The translations under genes were made by a program, and so were the position numbers. Source: Acidimicrobiales bacterium (GTDB lineage: Bacteria > Actinomycetota > Acidimicrobiia > Acidimicrobiales > Aldehydirespiratoraceae). Taken from it: a stretch of 32,644 nucleotides of DNA. Within the stretch, counting starts at the first letter, position 1. The number at the start of each line of letters is the position of its first letter. Below are positions 1 to 7,740 of the stretch, in pieces. A model generated the notes under the pieces. That model did not search any database. It had not been told where the DNA came from and worked only from the letters and a program-made list of their open reading frames with translations. The stretch covers positions 1 to 32,644 of the forward strand of contig JAJCXY010000006.1 in assembly GCA_029263215.1 (NCBI GenBank), written 5' to 3'.

Positions 1-53
1 CCCACGACCACCCGCAACTCTCCTCAGATCATCAGTCAGGCACGCTGACCGAG

Positions 54-470
54 CTACAAGGCGTAGATCTCGTAGCTCACTCCATCGCCAGCAGGGGCGC
101 CGATGCCCACGGCGAAGACACTATTGAGCCAGGAATAACGCTCATCGCCGGTCTCGAAACGGGGGGAGACCTTGAGCACACCGTCGACACTGACGCCCAA
201 ATAGGTGACGAAGATCTCGGCACCGTCGTCGGTTACCAGGTTGAGCCTCACGTCGAGTGCGACTACTCCGTCGGCCCGCGCAGCCCACCAATCGCCCCCA
301 GCGACACCCTCGGGCATCGCCGCCTTGATACGAGGACCTTCAAACGCCGTGGCGGTGACCGTCGCGGTGCCACGGGTACCCGTTGGTCCGTTCTCGACGA
401 CATTGAACGGTCGCCGCACCGTCGCGGTCAGTGTGCCGAGATGCTCCGCGGGAAGCGAGTCCAGTGCCAT
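54..470 (-). CDS. DUF3237 family protein
   Basis: A 138-residue soluble protein of unknown biochemical role. It matches the DUF3237 pattern as I know it: an N-terminal beta segment, a GGDWW motif (about residues 58-62) followed by a D-V-R-L strand, a TDDGAEI motif (about 79-85), and a C-terminal YSWLNSVFAVG segment (about 112-122) ending in an aromatic strand (YEIYAL). Family members are small beta-barrel proteins, often near catabolic genes. No signal peptide or membrane segment is visible. The ATG at 470 is preceded by TATGGT six bases upstream and no Shine-Dalgarno, which fits a leaderless transcript. It sits alone on the minus strand. The family call is firm; the function is unknown. Confidence 0.82.
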   Translation of the reverse strand: MALDSLPAEHLGTLTATVRRPFNVVENGPTGTRGTATVTATAFEGPRIKAAMPEGVAGGDWWAARADGVVALDVRLNLVTDDGAEIFVTYLGVSVDGVLKVSPRFETGDERYSWLNSVFAVGIGAPAGDGVSYEIYAL

Positions 471-476
471 CGCGGG

Positions 477-482
477 ACCATA
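477..482 (-). promoter_or_regulatory. Putative leaderless -10 element (TATGGT) for the DUF3237 gene
   Basis: TATGGT lies 6 nt before the ATG on the minus strand and the gene has no Shine-Dalgarno. No convincing -35 box is seen. The same TANNNT-(6 to 9 nt)-start arrangement recurs at several other genes in the window. Confidence 0.4.
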
Positions 483-513
483 GCGCCGGCCTTCTTCTGT
501 CGCCCGTGGTCCG

Positions 514-675
514 CTAGCTGGAGGTCGGTTCCCACCGCGCCGGGAGCAGTTGCATAACCATCCAGCTGCCGTCGGCGGCCTGCCTGATGGTGCTCGGCCG
601 CGGGAGTCCCTGGGCCAGTGCTCGAGCCTCGTCCCTGTCGTGGGCTCTTGCCATGATCTTTTCGCGATAGGTCAC
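514..675 (-). CDS. Small orphan protein (53 aa)
   Basis: I do not recognise this protein. From the GTG at 675 it encodes 53 residues: a basic, charged N-terminal half (REKIMARAHDRDEAR) and a C-terminal stretch rich in Trp, Met and Pro. The GTG is chosen because a GGAAGG Shine-Dalgarno lies 9 nt upstream. The reading frame stays open to an ATG at 825, but that extension has atypical composition and no ribosome site. No membrane segment or signal is visible. The A-D-G-S/T pattern near the C-terminus loosely resembles the other small ORF at 10655-10798, too weakly to claim homology. It may be a genuine small gene or a chance ORF. Confidence 0.5.
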   Translation of the reverse strand: MTYREKIMARAHDRDEARALAQGLPRPSTIRQAADGSWMVMQLLPARWEPTSS

Positions 676-719
676 TTGTGCCCGCCTTCCGGTCGCTGCC
701 TGCACACTTGCAGTCCGCG

Positions 720-736
720 GGTCCCGAATCGGGACC
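720..736. repeat. 17-bp perfect palindrome (8-bp arms, 1-nt centre)
   Basis: GGTCCCGA and TCGGGACC flank a single A. It lies in the 219-bp non-coding stretch between the small ORF (start 675) and the methyltransferase (end 895), about 45 bp upstream of the small ORF's GTG. This geometry suits a dimeric regulator's operator. There is no T-tract, so a terminator is unlikely. I see nothing else in this stretch. Confidence 0.4.
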
Positions 737-894
737 TTCACCCCTGTAGTCGGGCGGACCAAGGCCCTTATTGACAAGGTCGATCCCAGTGACCCAGGAC
801 TCCTGGCAAGCGACTCTAGGGCCATGGGCCGAACGGCCTACCTCGAGCGAAGATTCAACGCTTCAAGTGACACGCGGCTGACACAAGCGTCGGC

Positions 895-1524
895 TCAGAT
901 ACCGGTGGCGGTGCGTTCAAGGGCCCTGAGGGACCCGGTGGCACCAACCTCGCGAAAGGAGTCGGACTCGAGCGCCCGGCAGTAGATCTCATAGGGCGGA
1001 CGCCCCCCGTCGGCAGGATCGGGGAACACGTCGTGGATGAGGAGTCGACCGCCCACCCTCACATGAGGCACCCAAGTCTCGTAGTCGCGATGGGCCGGTT
1101 CGTGGCCGTGGCCCCCGTCGATGAAAAGCAGGGCCAAAGGGGTGGCCCAGGCCTTGCCCACCGTCGGAGAATCGCCCACCAGGGCAACAACGGTGCCCTC
1201 GAGACCGGCGTCGTGGATGGTACGACGAAAGCGGGGAAGGGTGTCCATCTTGGCGATCTCGGGATCAACGAGGTCGGGCTCGTGATGTTTCCAGCCCGCC
1301 TGGTTTTCCTCGGATCCACGATGGTGATCGAGGGCGAAGAGCACACGGTCCATCCGGCGGGCGGCCGCGCCGATGTAGACCGCCGATTTTCCGCAATAGC
1401 TTCCGACCTCGAGAAATGGGCCGTCGACGGTCACCCCGAGTGCCGCATCATGCAGAGCCAGGCCCTCGTCGACCGGCATGAACCCCCGAGCGGCCTCGGC
1501 GTGGGCCAGCAGCTCAGGGTCCAT
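895..1524 (-). CDS. Class I SAM-dependent methyltransferase (Methyltransf_24 type)
   Basis: A 209-residue Rossmann-fold methyltransferase. The SAM-binding motif I is FLEVGSYCGKS (about residues 37-47). An acidic strand end lies at about 85-92 (FALDHH), and the family's hallmark is FIDGGHGHEP (about 133-142), followed by a charged helix and a late LLIHDVF strand. Such proteins methylate small molecules or glycan/lipid precursors; the substrate here is unknown. The ATG directly follows the stop of the upstream GtrA-like gene (TGAATG), so the two are translationally coupled and probably share a membrane or cell-envelope role. A second member of the same family lies at 15557-16306. Confidence 0.82.
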   Translation of the reverse strand: MDPELLAHAEAARGFMPVDEGLALHDAALGVTVDGPFLEVGSYCGKSAVYIGAAARRMDRVLFALDHHRGSEENQAGWKHHEPDLVDPEIAKMDTLPRFRRTIHDAGLEGTVVALVGDSPTVGKAWATPLALLFIDGGHGHEPAHRDYETWVPHVRVGGRLLIHDVFPDPADGGRPPYEIYCRALESDSFREVGATGSLRALERTATGI

Positions 1525-2013
1525 TCAGACCGTTTCGACCGCTGCCCGAGCCGGGTCGTCGTGGTGGGTCACTGCCCACATCAAGCGGTCGAGTACGAAG
1601 TACTTCGCCACCCAGACCACGCCGTAGGAGCCGAGGCTGGTGGCCATGAGAACGATCGTGGACTCGGTGTAGCGATCGACGATCGCGATCATGGAAGCGG
1701 CAAAGGCAAGCCCCACGATGGCCATCATCCAGAAGGGCAGCACCTCGGAGCGGAAGCTGTCGGGTCCCTGCTGCTTCCATACCCAGCGCCGGCTGAGGAT
1801 GTAGGCGGGAACCGCAGAGATCATCGCAGAAGTGAACTGGGATGACACACCGCCCATGCCGAACAATTCGAGGCAGGCAGCCAGGATGCTCTGGCCCACG
1901 ATCACGTTCACCACTGACACGCCGCAGTAGCGCATGACCTTCTCGCCGTGATCGGCGAAGAAGCGCATCGGTCTACTGATCGGATCGGACACTGGGCCAG
2001 AGGATACCGTCAT
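1525..2013 (-). CDS. GtrA-like membrane protein
   Basis: A 162-residue integral membrane protein with four predicted hydrophobic segments (about residues 30-50, 57-72, 93-113 and 119-139) and the GtrA/DPMS-type Arg-x-Trp-Val-Trp patch between segments 2 and 3 (SRRWVWK, about 74-80). GtrA-family proteins are thought to help move lipid-linked sugars across the membrane in glycan decoration. The gene starts with ATG at 2013; an internal ATG (MRFFAD, residue 16) is possible. The methyltransferase follows without a gap. Upstream is a 68-bp divergent intergenic region shared with the thioesterase operon. The family is clear; the glycan is unknown. Confidence 0.78.
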   Translation of the reverse strand: MTVSSGPVSDPISRPMRFFADHGEKVMRYCGVSVVNVIVGQSILAACLELFGMGGVSSQFTSAMISAVPAYILSRRWVWKQQGPDSFRSEVLPFWMMAIVGLAFAASMIAIVDRYTESTIVLMATSLGSYGVVWVAKYFVLDRLMWAVTHHDDPARAAVETV

Positions 2014-2081
2014 CGTTTTCTCTGTCGGACGAGTACCCCCCTGAGTTGACCCTCAGACGGCGATAAGCAAGGCATCATGGG

Positions 2082-2927
2082 GTGATGCAATCCGACGTCG
2101 ATGCCCTGATCGAAATCCTCGACCTCGAACCGATCGAGGTGAACATCTTTCGTGGCGTGTCGCCCGACGAGAACCGGCAACGGATATTCGGAGGCCAGGT
2201 GGCCGGTCAGGCGCTCGTGGCAGCCGCCCGCACCGTCGACCAGGACCGGACCGTGCATTCCCTGCACGCCTACTTCCTTCGTCCCGGTGATCCCAACGTG
2301 CCTGTCCTCTACGAGGTCGATCGGATCCGCGACGGACGCTCCTTCACCACCCGCCGCATCGTCGCCATCCAGCACGGTCGGCCGATCTTCAACATGTCGG
2401 CGTCGTTTCACATCGACGAACCCGGACTCGAATACCTCGAGCAGATGCCCGACGTTCCCGGTCCCGACACCCTGCCCACCCGCGCCGAGCGCCACGAGGC
2501 GGCCGGCATCCCCGACGACGGCCACATGACCGCCCTCGACACCCGTTACGTCACCGCCGATCCCTTCAATCGTGAGGCTCCTCTCCCCCCGTTTCAGCGA
2601 GTCTGGTTTCGCGCCGACGGGAAGGTACCCGACAACCAGGTCCTGCACGACTGCATGCTCACCTACGCATCCGACATGACCCTTCTCGACACCACCCTGC
2701 TGCCCCACGGCCGCACCTGGCACGACAAAACCATGATGATGGCGAGCCTCGATCACGCCATGTGGTTCCACGGGCCGTTCCGGGCCGATGAGTGGCTGCT
2801 CTACGACCAGCGCACGCCAGCCAGCACCGGAGGTCGTGGTCTCGCCACCGCGGGAGTGTTCACCCAGGACGGGCGACTGATCGCCTCGGTGGTTCAAGAA
2901 GGGCTGATCCGTCGGGTCAAGGGGTGA
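2082..2927 (+). CDS. tesB: Acyl-CoA thioesterase II
   Basis: Hydrolyses acyl-CoA to free acid and CoA. The 281 residues cover the double hot-dog fold of the TesB family: IFGGQVAGQAL (about residues 35-45), VHSLHAYFLRPGD (58-70), DGRSFTTRR (84-92) in the first half; ASDMTLL (196-202), SLDHAMWFH (222-230) and SVVQEGLIR (269-277) in the second. By alignment with E. coli TesB as I recall it, the catalytic set is Asp198, Ser222 (Thr in E. coli) and Gln272. GTG (2082) and ATG (2085) are adjacent and either may be the start; no clear Shine-Dalgarno. The stop overlaps the next gene's GTG by 4 nt, so it leads a probable four-gene operon. Confidence 0.93.
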   Translation: MMQSDVDALIEILDLEPIEVNIFRGVSPDENRQRIFGGQVAGQALVAAARTVDQDRTVHSLHAYFLRPGDPNVPVLYEVDRIRDGRSFTTRRIVAIQHGRPIFNMSASFHIDEPGLEYLEQMPDVPGPDTLPTRAERHEAAGIPDDGHMTALDTRYVTADPFNREAPLPPFQRVWFRADGKVPDNQVLHDCMLTYASDMTLLDTTLLPHGRTWHDKTMMMASLDHAMWFHGPFRADEWLLYDQRTPASTGGRGLATAGVFTQDGRLIASVVQEGLIRRVKG

Positions 2928-4195
2928 GGCACCCCGTTATTGCTCTTGCTGCGGTGATGTCGATCGCGGCCGCGGCGTGTGGTTCCGACACTGCACCCAC
3001 CTCAGGGAGAACGACCGTGCCGTCGGTCACCACCACGCCCACCTCGACGTCCGGCGCAGACTCGCCAACCGACGATGCCGATGCCGAAGACGCGCCCACG
3101 ACGGCGCCCGAAACCCTGCCCCCACCCCCGGCCGACGGCGATGTCGGGGCTGCTTCGGTGGCGATCGAGCAGCTCCTCCTACTCGACCAACCGATCGACA
3201 CCGTCGTCGCCCCCAACGGGGAGTGGTGGATCGCCCAGCGAACCGGAGAGATCGTCGTCGTCGATCCCGACACCGGTGAGACCGGCGCGACCGTTCTCGA
3301 CATCAGCGCTGAGACCCAGGCATCGGGTGAGCGGGGCCTCCTCGGGATGGCGATCGACACCGAGGCGCTCTACGTCAACTTCACCGATCTCAGCGGCACC
3401 ACCCACGTGGAGTCATGGCTGCTCGACGAGCAGGGGCGACCCGGCGAGCGTCGCCTTCTTCTGACCATCGACCAGCCGTTCAGCAACCACAACGGTGGCG
3501 GCCTCGCGATCGGGCCCGACGACCATCTCTATATCGGGGTGGGCGACGGGGGCAGCGGAGGTGATCCCCTCGGCGCCGGCCAGGACCCCACCAACATCCT
3601 CGGCTCGATCCTGCGCATCGACCCCACCCCCTCGGGACCGGCGGCCTACGAGATCCCGCCCGACAACCCGTATGCCGACGGAACCGAGGGCCAACCGGAG
3701 ATCTTCATCATCGGAGCTCGCAACCCGTGGCGCTTCTCGTTCGACCCCCAGACCGACGATCTCTGGGTGGCCGATGTCGGCCAGGATCTCTTCGAGGAGG
3801 TCAACCTTCTCCTCGGCGCCAACGGCTGGGGGATCGGATCCAACCTCGGTTGGAACCTCCGGGAGGGCACCCACGAATTCGCGGGTGAGCGACCCGACGC
3901 GAACGTCGATCCCGTCTTCGAATACTCCCATCGGGGCGACCCTGGAGGATGCAGCGTCACCGGCGGTGTGGCGTATCGCGGCTCGGCGATCCCCCAACTC
4001 GTCGGGAGCTATGTGTTCGGCGACTTCTGCACATCGACTCTCTGGGCGGTCAGCACCGCTGGCGGTGTCGTCGAGTTCCGAAGCTTCGGGATCGAGATTC
4101 CCGGAGCAAACCTCGCCGGCTTCGGCGTCGACCCGAGCGGTGAACTCGTGGTGTTTTCTCTCGACGGTCCCGTTTCCCGGATCGTTCCCGGATGA
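2924..4195 (+). CDS. Lipoprotein PQQ-dependent sugar dehydrogenase (GSDH family)
   Basis: A secreted, lipid-anchored six-bladed beta-propeller of the glucose/sorbosone dehydrogenase family, 423 residues from the GTG at 2924. A short signal peptide ends in the lipobox A-A-A-C (Cys20), followed by a Thr/Ser/Asp/Pro linker to about residue 70 that would span the cell wall. Propeller motifs: GERGLLGMAID, NHNGGGLAIGPDDHLYIGVG, GARNPWRFSFD and DVGQDLFEEVN. Relatives oxidise aldoses with PQQ, but some propellers of this family are non-catalytic, so the reaction is inferred. The GTG start overlaps the tesB stop (GTGA) and the stop overlaps the next gene's ATG, indicating translational coupling. Two Cys near residues 343 and 368 could form a disulfide. 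Confidence 0.88.
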   Translation: MRHPVIALAAVMSIAAAACGSDTAPTSGRTTVPSVTTTPTSTSGADSPTDDADAEDAPTTAPETLPPPPADGDVGAASVAIEQLLLLDQPIDTVVAPNGEWWIAQRTGEIVVVDPDTGETGATVLDISAETQASGERGLLGMAIDTEALYVNFTDLSGTTHVESWLLDEQGRPGERRLLLTIDQPFSNHNGGGLAIGPDDHLYIGVGDGGSGGDPLGAGQDPTNILGSILRIDPTPSGPAAYEIPPDNPYADGTEGQPEIFIIGARNPWRFSFDPQTDDLWVADVGQDLFEEVNLLLGANGWGIGSNLGWNLREGTHEFAGERPDANVDPVFEYSHRGDPGGCSVTGGVAYRGSAIPQLVGSYVFGDFCTSTLWAVSTAGGVVEFRSFGIEIPGANLAGFGVDPSGELVVFSLDGPVSRIVPG

Positions 4196-5181
4196 GAGCC
4201 ACTCGAGTCGCCGCGCTGACGTTGGCCACCACCCTCGTAGCGGCGGCGTGCGCCGGAGAACGTCCCACGTTGCGCGCCGACACGCCTGCGCCGACCGTGA
4301 CCACCACCGTGGCCCCGTCCACCACCACAACCGTCGCGGAGCCGGCAGTTCCCATCGGTGTCCCCGCCCCCAACGGTCGGCTCTATCCAGCAGTCTCCAC
4401 CGACCCCGAGGAGGTGGCGGACCGCCTCGTGGAAGTCGAGTGGCTGTTGCGGGGAACACCACGCGACGACCCTGGTTTCGGTGATCTCGCCCACGAACAA
4501 CAGATGCTCTACCGCCATCTCGGCCGCAACTCTTCGTGGCGCCCGATTCTCTGGAAAGTGGTGCCCGACGCCCTCGCACCGTTCCTGGAGCTCCAGCTCC
4601 AGGGGCGGATCTCCATCGCCGGGATTCCCGGCGGCAACCCGCCCAAGAACGTCCCGGCCTGGCGGATCATCGATCCTCTCCCCGCCGACGAATTGCTTTC
4701 CCTCTACGAGCAGGCCAGCGCCGAGACGGGGATCGACTGGGCCTTTCTGGCCGCGATCAACCTGCTCGAGACAGGATTCGGTCGGATCGCGGGCGTGTCC
4801 ACCGCCGGCGCCCAGGGTCCCATGCAGTTCCTCCCCACGACATGGGAAGAGGTGAGCACCGGCGACATCAACGATCCGTTCGATGCGATCCCCGCCGCCG
4901 CGCTCTATCTGGTTCGCAGGGGCGGGCCCGAAGACATGGAACGCGCCCTCTGGGGTTACAACAACTCCGACAGCTACGTGGAAGCCGTCTCCGCCTACGC
5001 CGAACTCTTCCGCACCGACATCACCAGCTACTACGCCGCCCACGCCTGGGAGATCCACTACTCGAGTGCCGATGGCGACCTCTGGTTCCCGGTGGGCTAC
5101 TTCCGCCAAGAAGCGGTGCCAGTGGCCGAACACGTGATCGAGGCACCGTGGTCCGCCCCTCCCCCGCCCGCCGGGCAATAG
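4192..5181 (+). CDS. Lipoprotein lytic transglycosylase (SLT/MltB-like)
   Basis: Probably cleaves peptidoglycan glycan strands outside the membrane. The 329-residue protein begins with a signal peptide and lipobox (VAAAC, Cys20), then a Thr-rich linker to about residue 55, a helical region, and a goose-lysozyme-like SLT domain at about 165-275. The presumed catalytic glutamate is Glu193 in NLLETGFGR, followed by GAQGPMQFLPTTW (about 205-217) and ALWGYNNSDSYVEAV, all family hallmarks. The ATG overlaps the preceding stop (ATGA). It shares the same lipoprotein architecture and Thr-rich tether as the upstream dehydrogenase, suggesting both sit in the envelope together. Exact substrate specificity cannot be read from the sequence. 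Confidence 0.9.
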   Translation: MRATRVAALTLATTLVAAACAGERPTLRADTPAPTVTTTVAPSTTTTVAEPAVPIGVPAPNGRLYPAVSTDPEEVADRLVEVEWLLRGTPRDDPGFGDLAHEQQMLYRHLGRNSSWRPILWKVVPDALAPFLELQLQGRISIAGIPGGNPPKNVPAWRIIDPLPADELLSLYEQASAETGIDWAFLAAINLLETGFGRIAGVSTAGAQGPMQFLPTTWEEVSTGDINDPFDAIPAAALYLVRRGGPEDMERALWGYNNSDSYVEAVSAYAELFRTDITSYYAAHAWEIHYSSADGDLWFPVGYFRQEAVPVAEHVIEAPWSAPPPPAGQ

Positions 5182-5191
5182 CGTGGAGCCC

Positions 5192-5650
5192 ATGAACGAG
5201 AGCAAGGTCGAGGTCTACCTCGCCACCGAAGTAACCGATGAGCTGACCGAAGCGATGGATCGACTCGTGCCCCAACTATCTCGTTCCAACCCTCCTCCGA
5301 CACTCGACGCTCTGGCCGAGATCGTCGAGTCGGAGAGTTCCCTGCTTTTCATGGCCAAGGACCACACCGGGGTGCTCGGAACCCTCACCCTGATCCTGTT
5401 TCGGATACCAACCGGATTGAGGGCCTGGATCGAAGACGTCATCGTCGACCAGGACGCCCGCGGCAAGGGTGTCGGTCGCATCCTCAACGAGGTGGCCATA
5501 CAACACGCTGTCGACCAGGGCGCGATCACCGTCGACCTCACCTCCCGCCCCTCCCGCGAAGCGGCCAACCGTCTCTACGCCCGGATCGGGTTCGTGCAAC
5601 GCGATACCAACGTCTACCGCTTCAGCGCCCCCGAACAGCTCGAGAGCTGA
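5192..5650 (+). CDS. GNAT family N-acetyltransferase
   Basis: A 152-residue single-domain GNAT protein that should transfer an acetyl group from acetyl-CoA to an amine of unknown identity. The acetyl-CoA loop Q-x-x-G-x-G is seen as QDARGKGVGRIL after the beta-4 strand AWIEDVIVD, and the C-terminal NRLYARIGFVQRDTNVYRF is the typical beta-5 to beta-7 closure. An in-frame GTG at 5183, two bases after the previous stop, is an alternative start. I prefer ATG 5192 because GGAG sits just upstream, although the spacing (3 nt) is short. It ends the thioesterase-lipoprotein operon and converges on the cupin gene with only 8 bp between stops. Confidence 0.87.
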   Translation: MNESKVEVYLATEVTDELTEAMDRLVPQLSRSNPPPTLDALAEIVESESSLLFMAKDHTGVLGTLTLILFRIPTGLRAWIEDVIVDQDARGKGVGRILNEVAIQHAVDQGAITVDLTSRPSREAANRLYARIGFVQRDTNVYRFSAPEQLES

Positions 5651-5658
5651 GCCCACTG

Positions 5659-6072
5659 TCAGCGGGGGCGATGCTCGGTGCCCGCGCCAGCGGTGATGAA
5701 TATGGCGGTGGCACTCGATTCGATATCGGCGGTGTGCCAGACGCCTGGCTCGTTGATCACGTACTCGCCGGGATCCAGTGCGGCCGATCTCGTTGACCCG
5801 TCGAGTAGTTCCTGGTGAAGGGTCATCCGCCCGACCGTACAAAGTACGACCTCGTGGCCGTTCGGATGCATTTCCCACATCTCCCATGAGTCGTCGAAGG
5901 TGTGCATGGCCACGATCCGGGCTTCCACGCCATCAGCGGCATGGCGCTGCATGTATGCCTCGTACCACGCCTCGTCGCCGGTGAAGTCGGGTTCGACCTC
6001 GGCGGTTGCCCCCGATCCGAGATGTATCGGGCTGGTCTGCAAGGTGAACACGGGCCTGCTTGTAGTCGCCAT
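5659..6072 (-). CDS. Cupin-domain protein
   Basis: A small (137 aa) single-cupin beta-barrel protein of unknown substrate. The first cupin motif is approximated by MHPNGHEVVLCTVG (about residues 67-80: His-Pro-Asn-Gly-His-Glu) and the second by LDPGEYVINEPGVWHTAD (about 99-116) with a conserved His. These His/Glu residues could bind a metal. The start is uncertain: ATG 6072 gives a compact protein and leaves a 71-bp divergent promoter region with the glutamine amidotransferase, while ATGs at 6108 and 6141 are also in frame. No strong Shine-Dalgarno precedes the chosen start. Function unknown. Confidence 0.78.
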   Translation of the reverse strand: MATTSRPVFTLQTSPIHLGSGATAEVEPDFTGDEAWYEAYMQRHAADGVEARIVAMHTFDDSWEMWEMHPNGHEVVLCTVGRMTLHQELLDGSTRSAALDPGEYVINEPGVWHTADIESSATAIFITAGAGTEHRPR

Positions 6073-6128
6073 CGCAGCAGTCTGGCCCACCTTGCCGCAC
6101 CGTTGCATCCGACCTCGGCCGGGAGCCG

Positions 6129-6134
6129 TATCCT
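6129..6134 (+). promoter_or_regulatory. Putative leaderless -10 element (TATCCT) for the amidotransferase gene
   Basis: TATCCT lies 9 nt before the GTG at 6144, with no Shine-Dalgarno. A TTGCAT at 6103-6108 could be a -35, but the 20-nt spacer is long. Confidence 0.3.
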
Positions 6135-6143
6135 GATGCACCT

Positions 6144-6863
6144 GTGAAGGATCCCTCCCGCCGCGCGCTCATCATCGCCCATGAACCCGACGTCACCGGC
6201 TGCCAGCTGGAAGTGAGGCTCCGCCAACGTGGCTTCGAGGTGGACACCCACGTGCTCACCACCGACTACGAGCAGCCCAATGTGGCAGCCCCGTTCCCGG
6301 ACTGGTCCCCCTACGACCTGATCGTGCCCATGGGCTCACTGCGATCTCTCACCAACAAGGCCGAAATCTCGAGCTGGATCCACGAAGAACTCGACCTGAT
6401 CCGAGCCACCCAGGCCAAGGGCACCCCCATCCTCGGCGTGTGCTTCGGAAGCCACCTCCTCGCCGAGGCGCTCGGCGGGTCGGTGGAAACCGCCCCCGCC
6501 ACCGAGATCGGCTGGTACCAACTCAGCGCGGCCGATGAGGTCGAGAACCCGATCGGCCCGGGTCCGTGGATGGAATGGCACCACGACCGATTCACTCCCC
6601 CTCCCGGCGCGGAAGTGCTGGCCGTCACCGACCTCGCCGTGCAGTTGTTTCGCATCGGACGGTCGATCGGCACCCAGTTTCACCCCGAAGTCGATGTGGC
6701 CCATGTGCAGGGGTGGCTCGACGCCGTCGACTACTCCTACCTCTCGAGCATGGGCGTGACACGCGCCGAGATGCTCGCCGATGCTCGTCGCCACGACCAG
6801 AACAACACCAGGCAGTGCCACGCTCTCGTCGACTGGTTCCTCGACGAGGTCGCCTTCGTCTGA
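6144..6863 (+). CDS. Class I glutamine amidotransferase (GMP synthase-like)
   Basis: A 239-residue stand-alone GATase1-fold protein related to the glutaminase domain of GMP synthase (GuaA-like YfeJ/YbhB-type homologues), with no synthetase domain attached. The catalytic triad is readable: nucleophile Cys100 in GVCFGSH, and His180 and Glu182 in QFHPEV. Upstream are VPMGSLRSL and the Gly-rich oxyanion strand. It may hydrolyse glutamine or a gamma-glutamyl compound; a partner enzyme is not visible nearby. GTG start at 6144, preceded by TATCCT and no Shine-Dalgarno, suggesting a leaderless mRNA. It is divergent from the cupin gene and convergent with the EamA transporter. Confidence 0.87.
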   Translation: MKDPSRRALIIAHEPDVTGCQLEVRLRQRGFEVDTHVLTTDYEQPNVAAPFPDWSPYDLIVPMGSLRSLTNKAEISSWIHEELDLIRATQAKGTPILGVCFGSHLLAEALGGSVETAPATEIGWYQLSAADEVENPIGPGPWMEWHHDRFTPPPGAEVLAVTDLAVQLFRIGRSIGTQFHPEVDVAHVQGWLDAVDYSYLSSMGVTRAEMLADARRHDQNNTRQCHALVDWFLDEVAFV

Positions 6864-6873
6864 GGGTCGGGCG

Positions 6874-6889
6874 GCGCGGCACCCCGCGC
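6874..6889. terminator. Short GC hairpin between convergent genes
   Basis: GCGCGG and CCGCGC form a 6-bp stem with a 4-nt CACC loop in the 31-bp gap between the convergent amidotransferase and EamA genes. The position suits a bidirectional terminator, but no T-tract follows on either strand, so the call is weak. Confidence 0.3.
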
Positions 6890-6894
6890 GTCTC

Positions 6895-7740
6895 TCACGG
6901 AATCGCCACGAGCGGCACCGCCAGCAGGGCCATCGCGACGCCGGCCCACTGGAGCCGCCGCAGCCGCTCATCGAGGACCAGGCCGGCCAAGAGCACCGTG
7001 CTCACCGGATAGAACGCGCTCATGGTGGCGGCAACGGCCAAGGGCCCCCGCTGATAGGCCCAGAGCGCGAACACATTGGAGATTCCCTCGGCGCAGCCAG
7101 CCAGCAGCACGATCCATCGCAGGGGCTTGTGCATGCCAATTCCGTGCGAGGCCACGAGCGCGATCACCGAAACAACCGGCACCGACACCAGACGAGCAAC
7201 GAGTAGAGGCCACAGGCCCGCGTCGCCGTGAGTCTCGGCGAGGGCGAGAAAGAACACCGAGAATCCGGCCCCGGCGAGGAGAGCCAGAGCAAACCCGACC
7301 GGCGGGGTCGACTGCCGGGCCGACGTGTCGTCGGCGCCATCACGGGTCACGAGCACGATGGCCAACATGGCTATGAGGATGCCGAGCACATGCCAGACCT
7401 TCAGAGATTCCCCCCGCCACAACCCCACAACGATCGGAATGATCGCCCCGACAACCGCGGAGACCGGAGCAAGCACACTGATCTGGCCTCGCGAGAACGC
7501 GGCGTACAGGGCAACAAAAGAGAACGTGCCCGCCAGACCGGCCACCACCCCCGCACCGATGTCGACGCTCCGAACCTCGGGAGCATCGATGAACCAAACC
7601 GCACTGAGAATCAGCGCCAGACTGGCGGCCTGGATCCACGCCGCCACCCGCAGGGGCGACACCTGCCGGGCGGCGAGCCCACCCCCGAAATCGGACGCGC
7701 CGACGACCAGAGCGCCCATGAGGGCGAGGATGGCCGTCAC
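6895..7740 (-). CDS. EamA/DMT-family transporter
   Basis: A 281-residue polytopic inner-membrane protein built of two repeated EamA halves, about five hydrophobic segments each (roughly residues 1-135 and 145-281). The first half carries a small-residue-rich GALVVGASDFGGGLAAR; the second ends with the typical helix PVSTVLLAGLVLDERL. DMT-superfamily proteins export metabolites or amino acids; the substrate here is unknown. The GTG start at 7740 overlaps the stop of the P450 gene by 4 nt (GTGA), so it is the second gene of a P450-transporter operon. Export of a P450 substrate or product is possible but is inference only. Confidence 0.87.
   Translation of the reverse strand: MTAILALMGALVVGASDFGGGLAARQVSPLRVAAWIQAASLALILSAVWFIDAPEVRSVDIGAGVVAGLAGTFSFVALYAAFSRGQISVLAPVSAVVGAIIPIVVGLWRGESLKVWHVLGILIAMLAIVLVTRDGADDTSARQSTPPVGFALALLAGAGFSVFFLALAETHGDAGLWPLLVARLVSVPVVSVIALVASHGIGMHKPLRWIVLLAGCAEGISNVFALWAYQRGPLAVAATMSAFYPVSTVLLAGLVLDERLRRLQWAGVAMALLAVPLVAIP

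Noticed and set aside
514-825. 103-residue version of the small orphan ORF starting at ATG 825
   Set aside because: No ribosome site near 825 and the first 50 residues look unlike a protein; GTG 675 has a well-placed GGAAGG.
4009-5205. 398-residue minus-strand ORF
   Set aside because: Antisense shadow of the lytic transglycosylase and dehydrogenase genes, which carry recognisable domains.
6874-6889. Confident intrinsic terminator
   Set aside because: The stem is only 6 bp and no T-tract follows on either strand; kept as a weak feature only.
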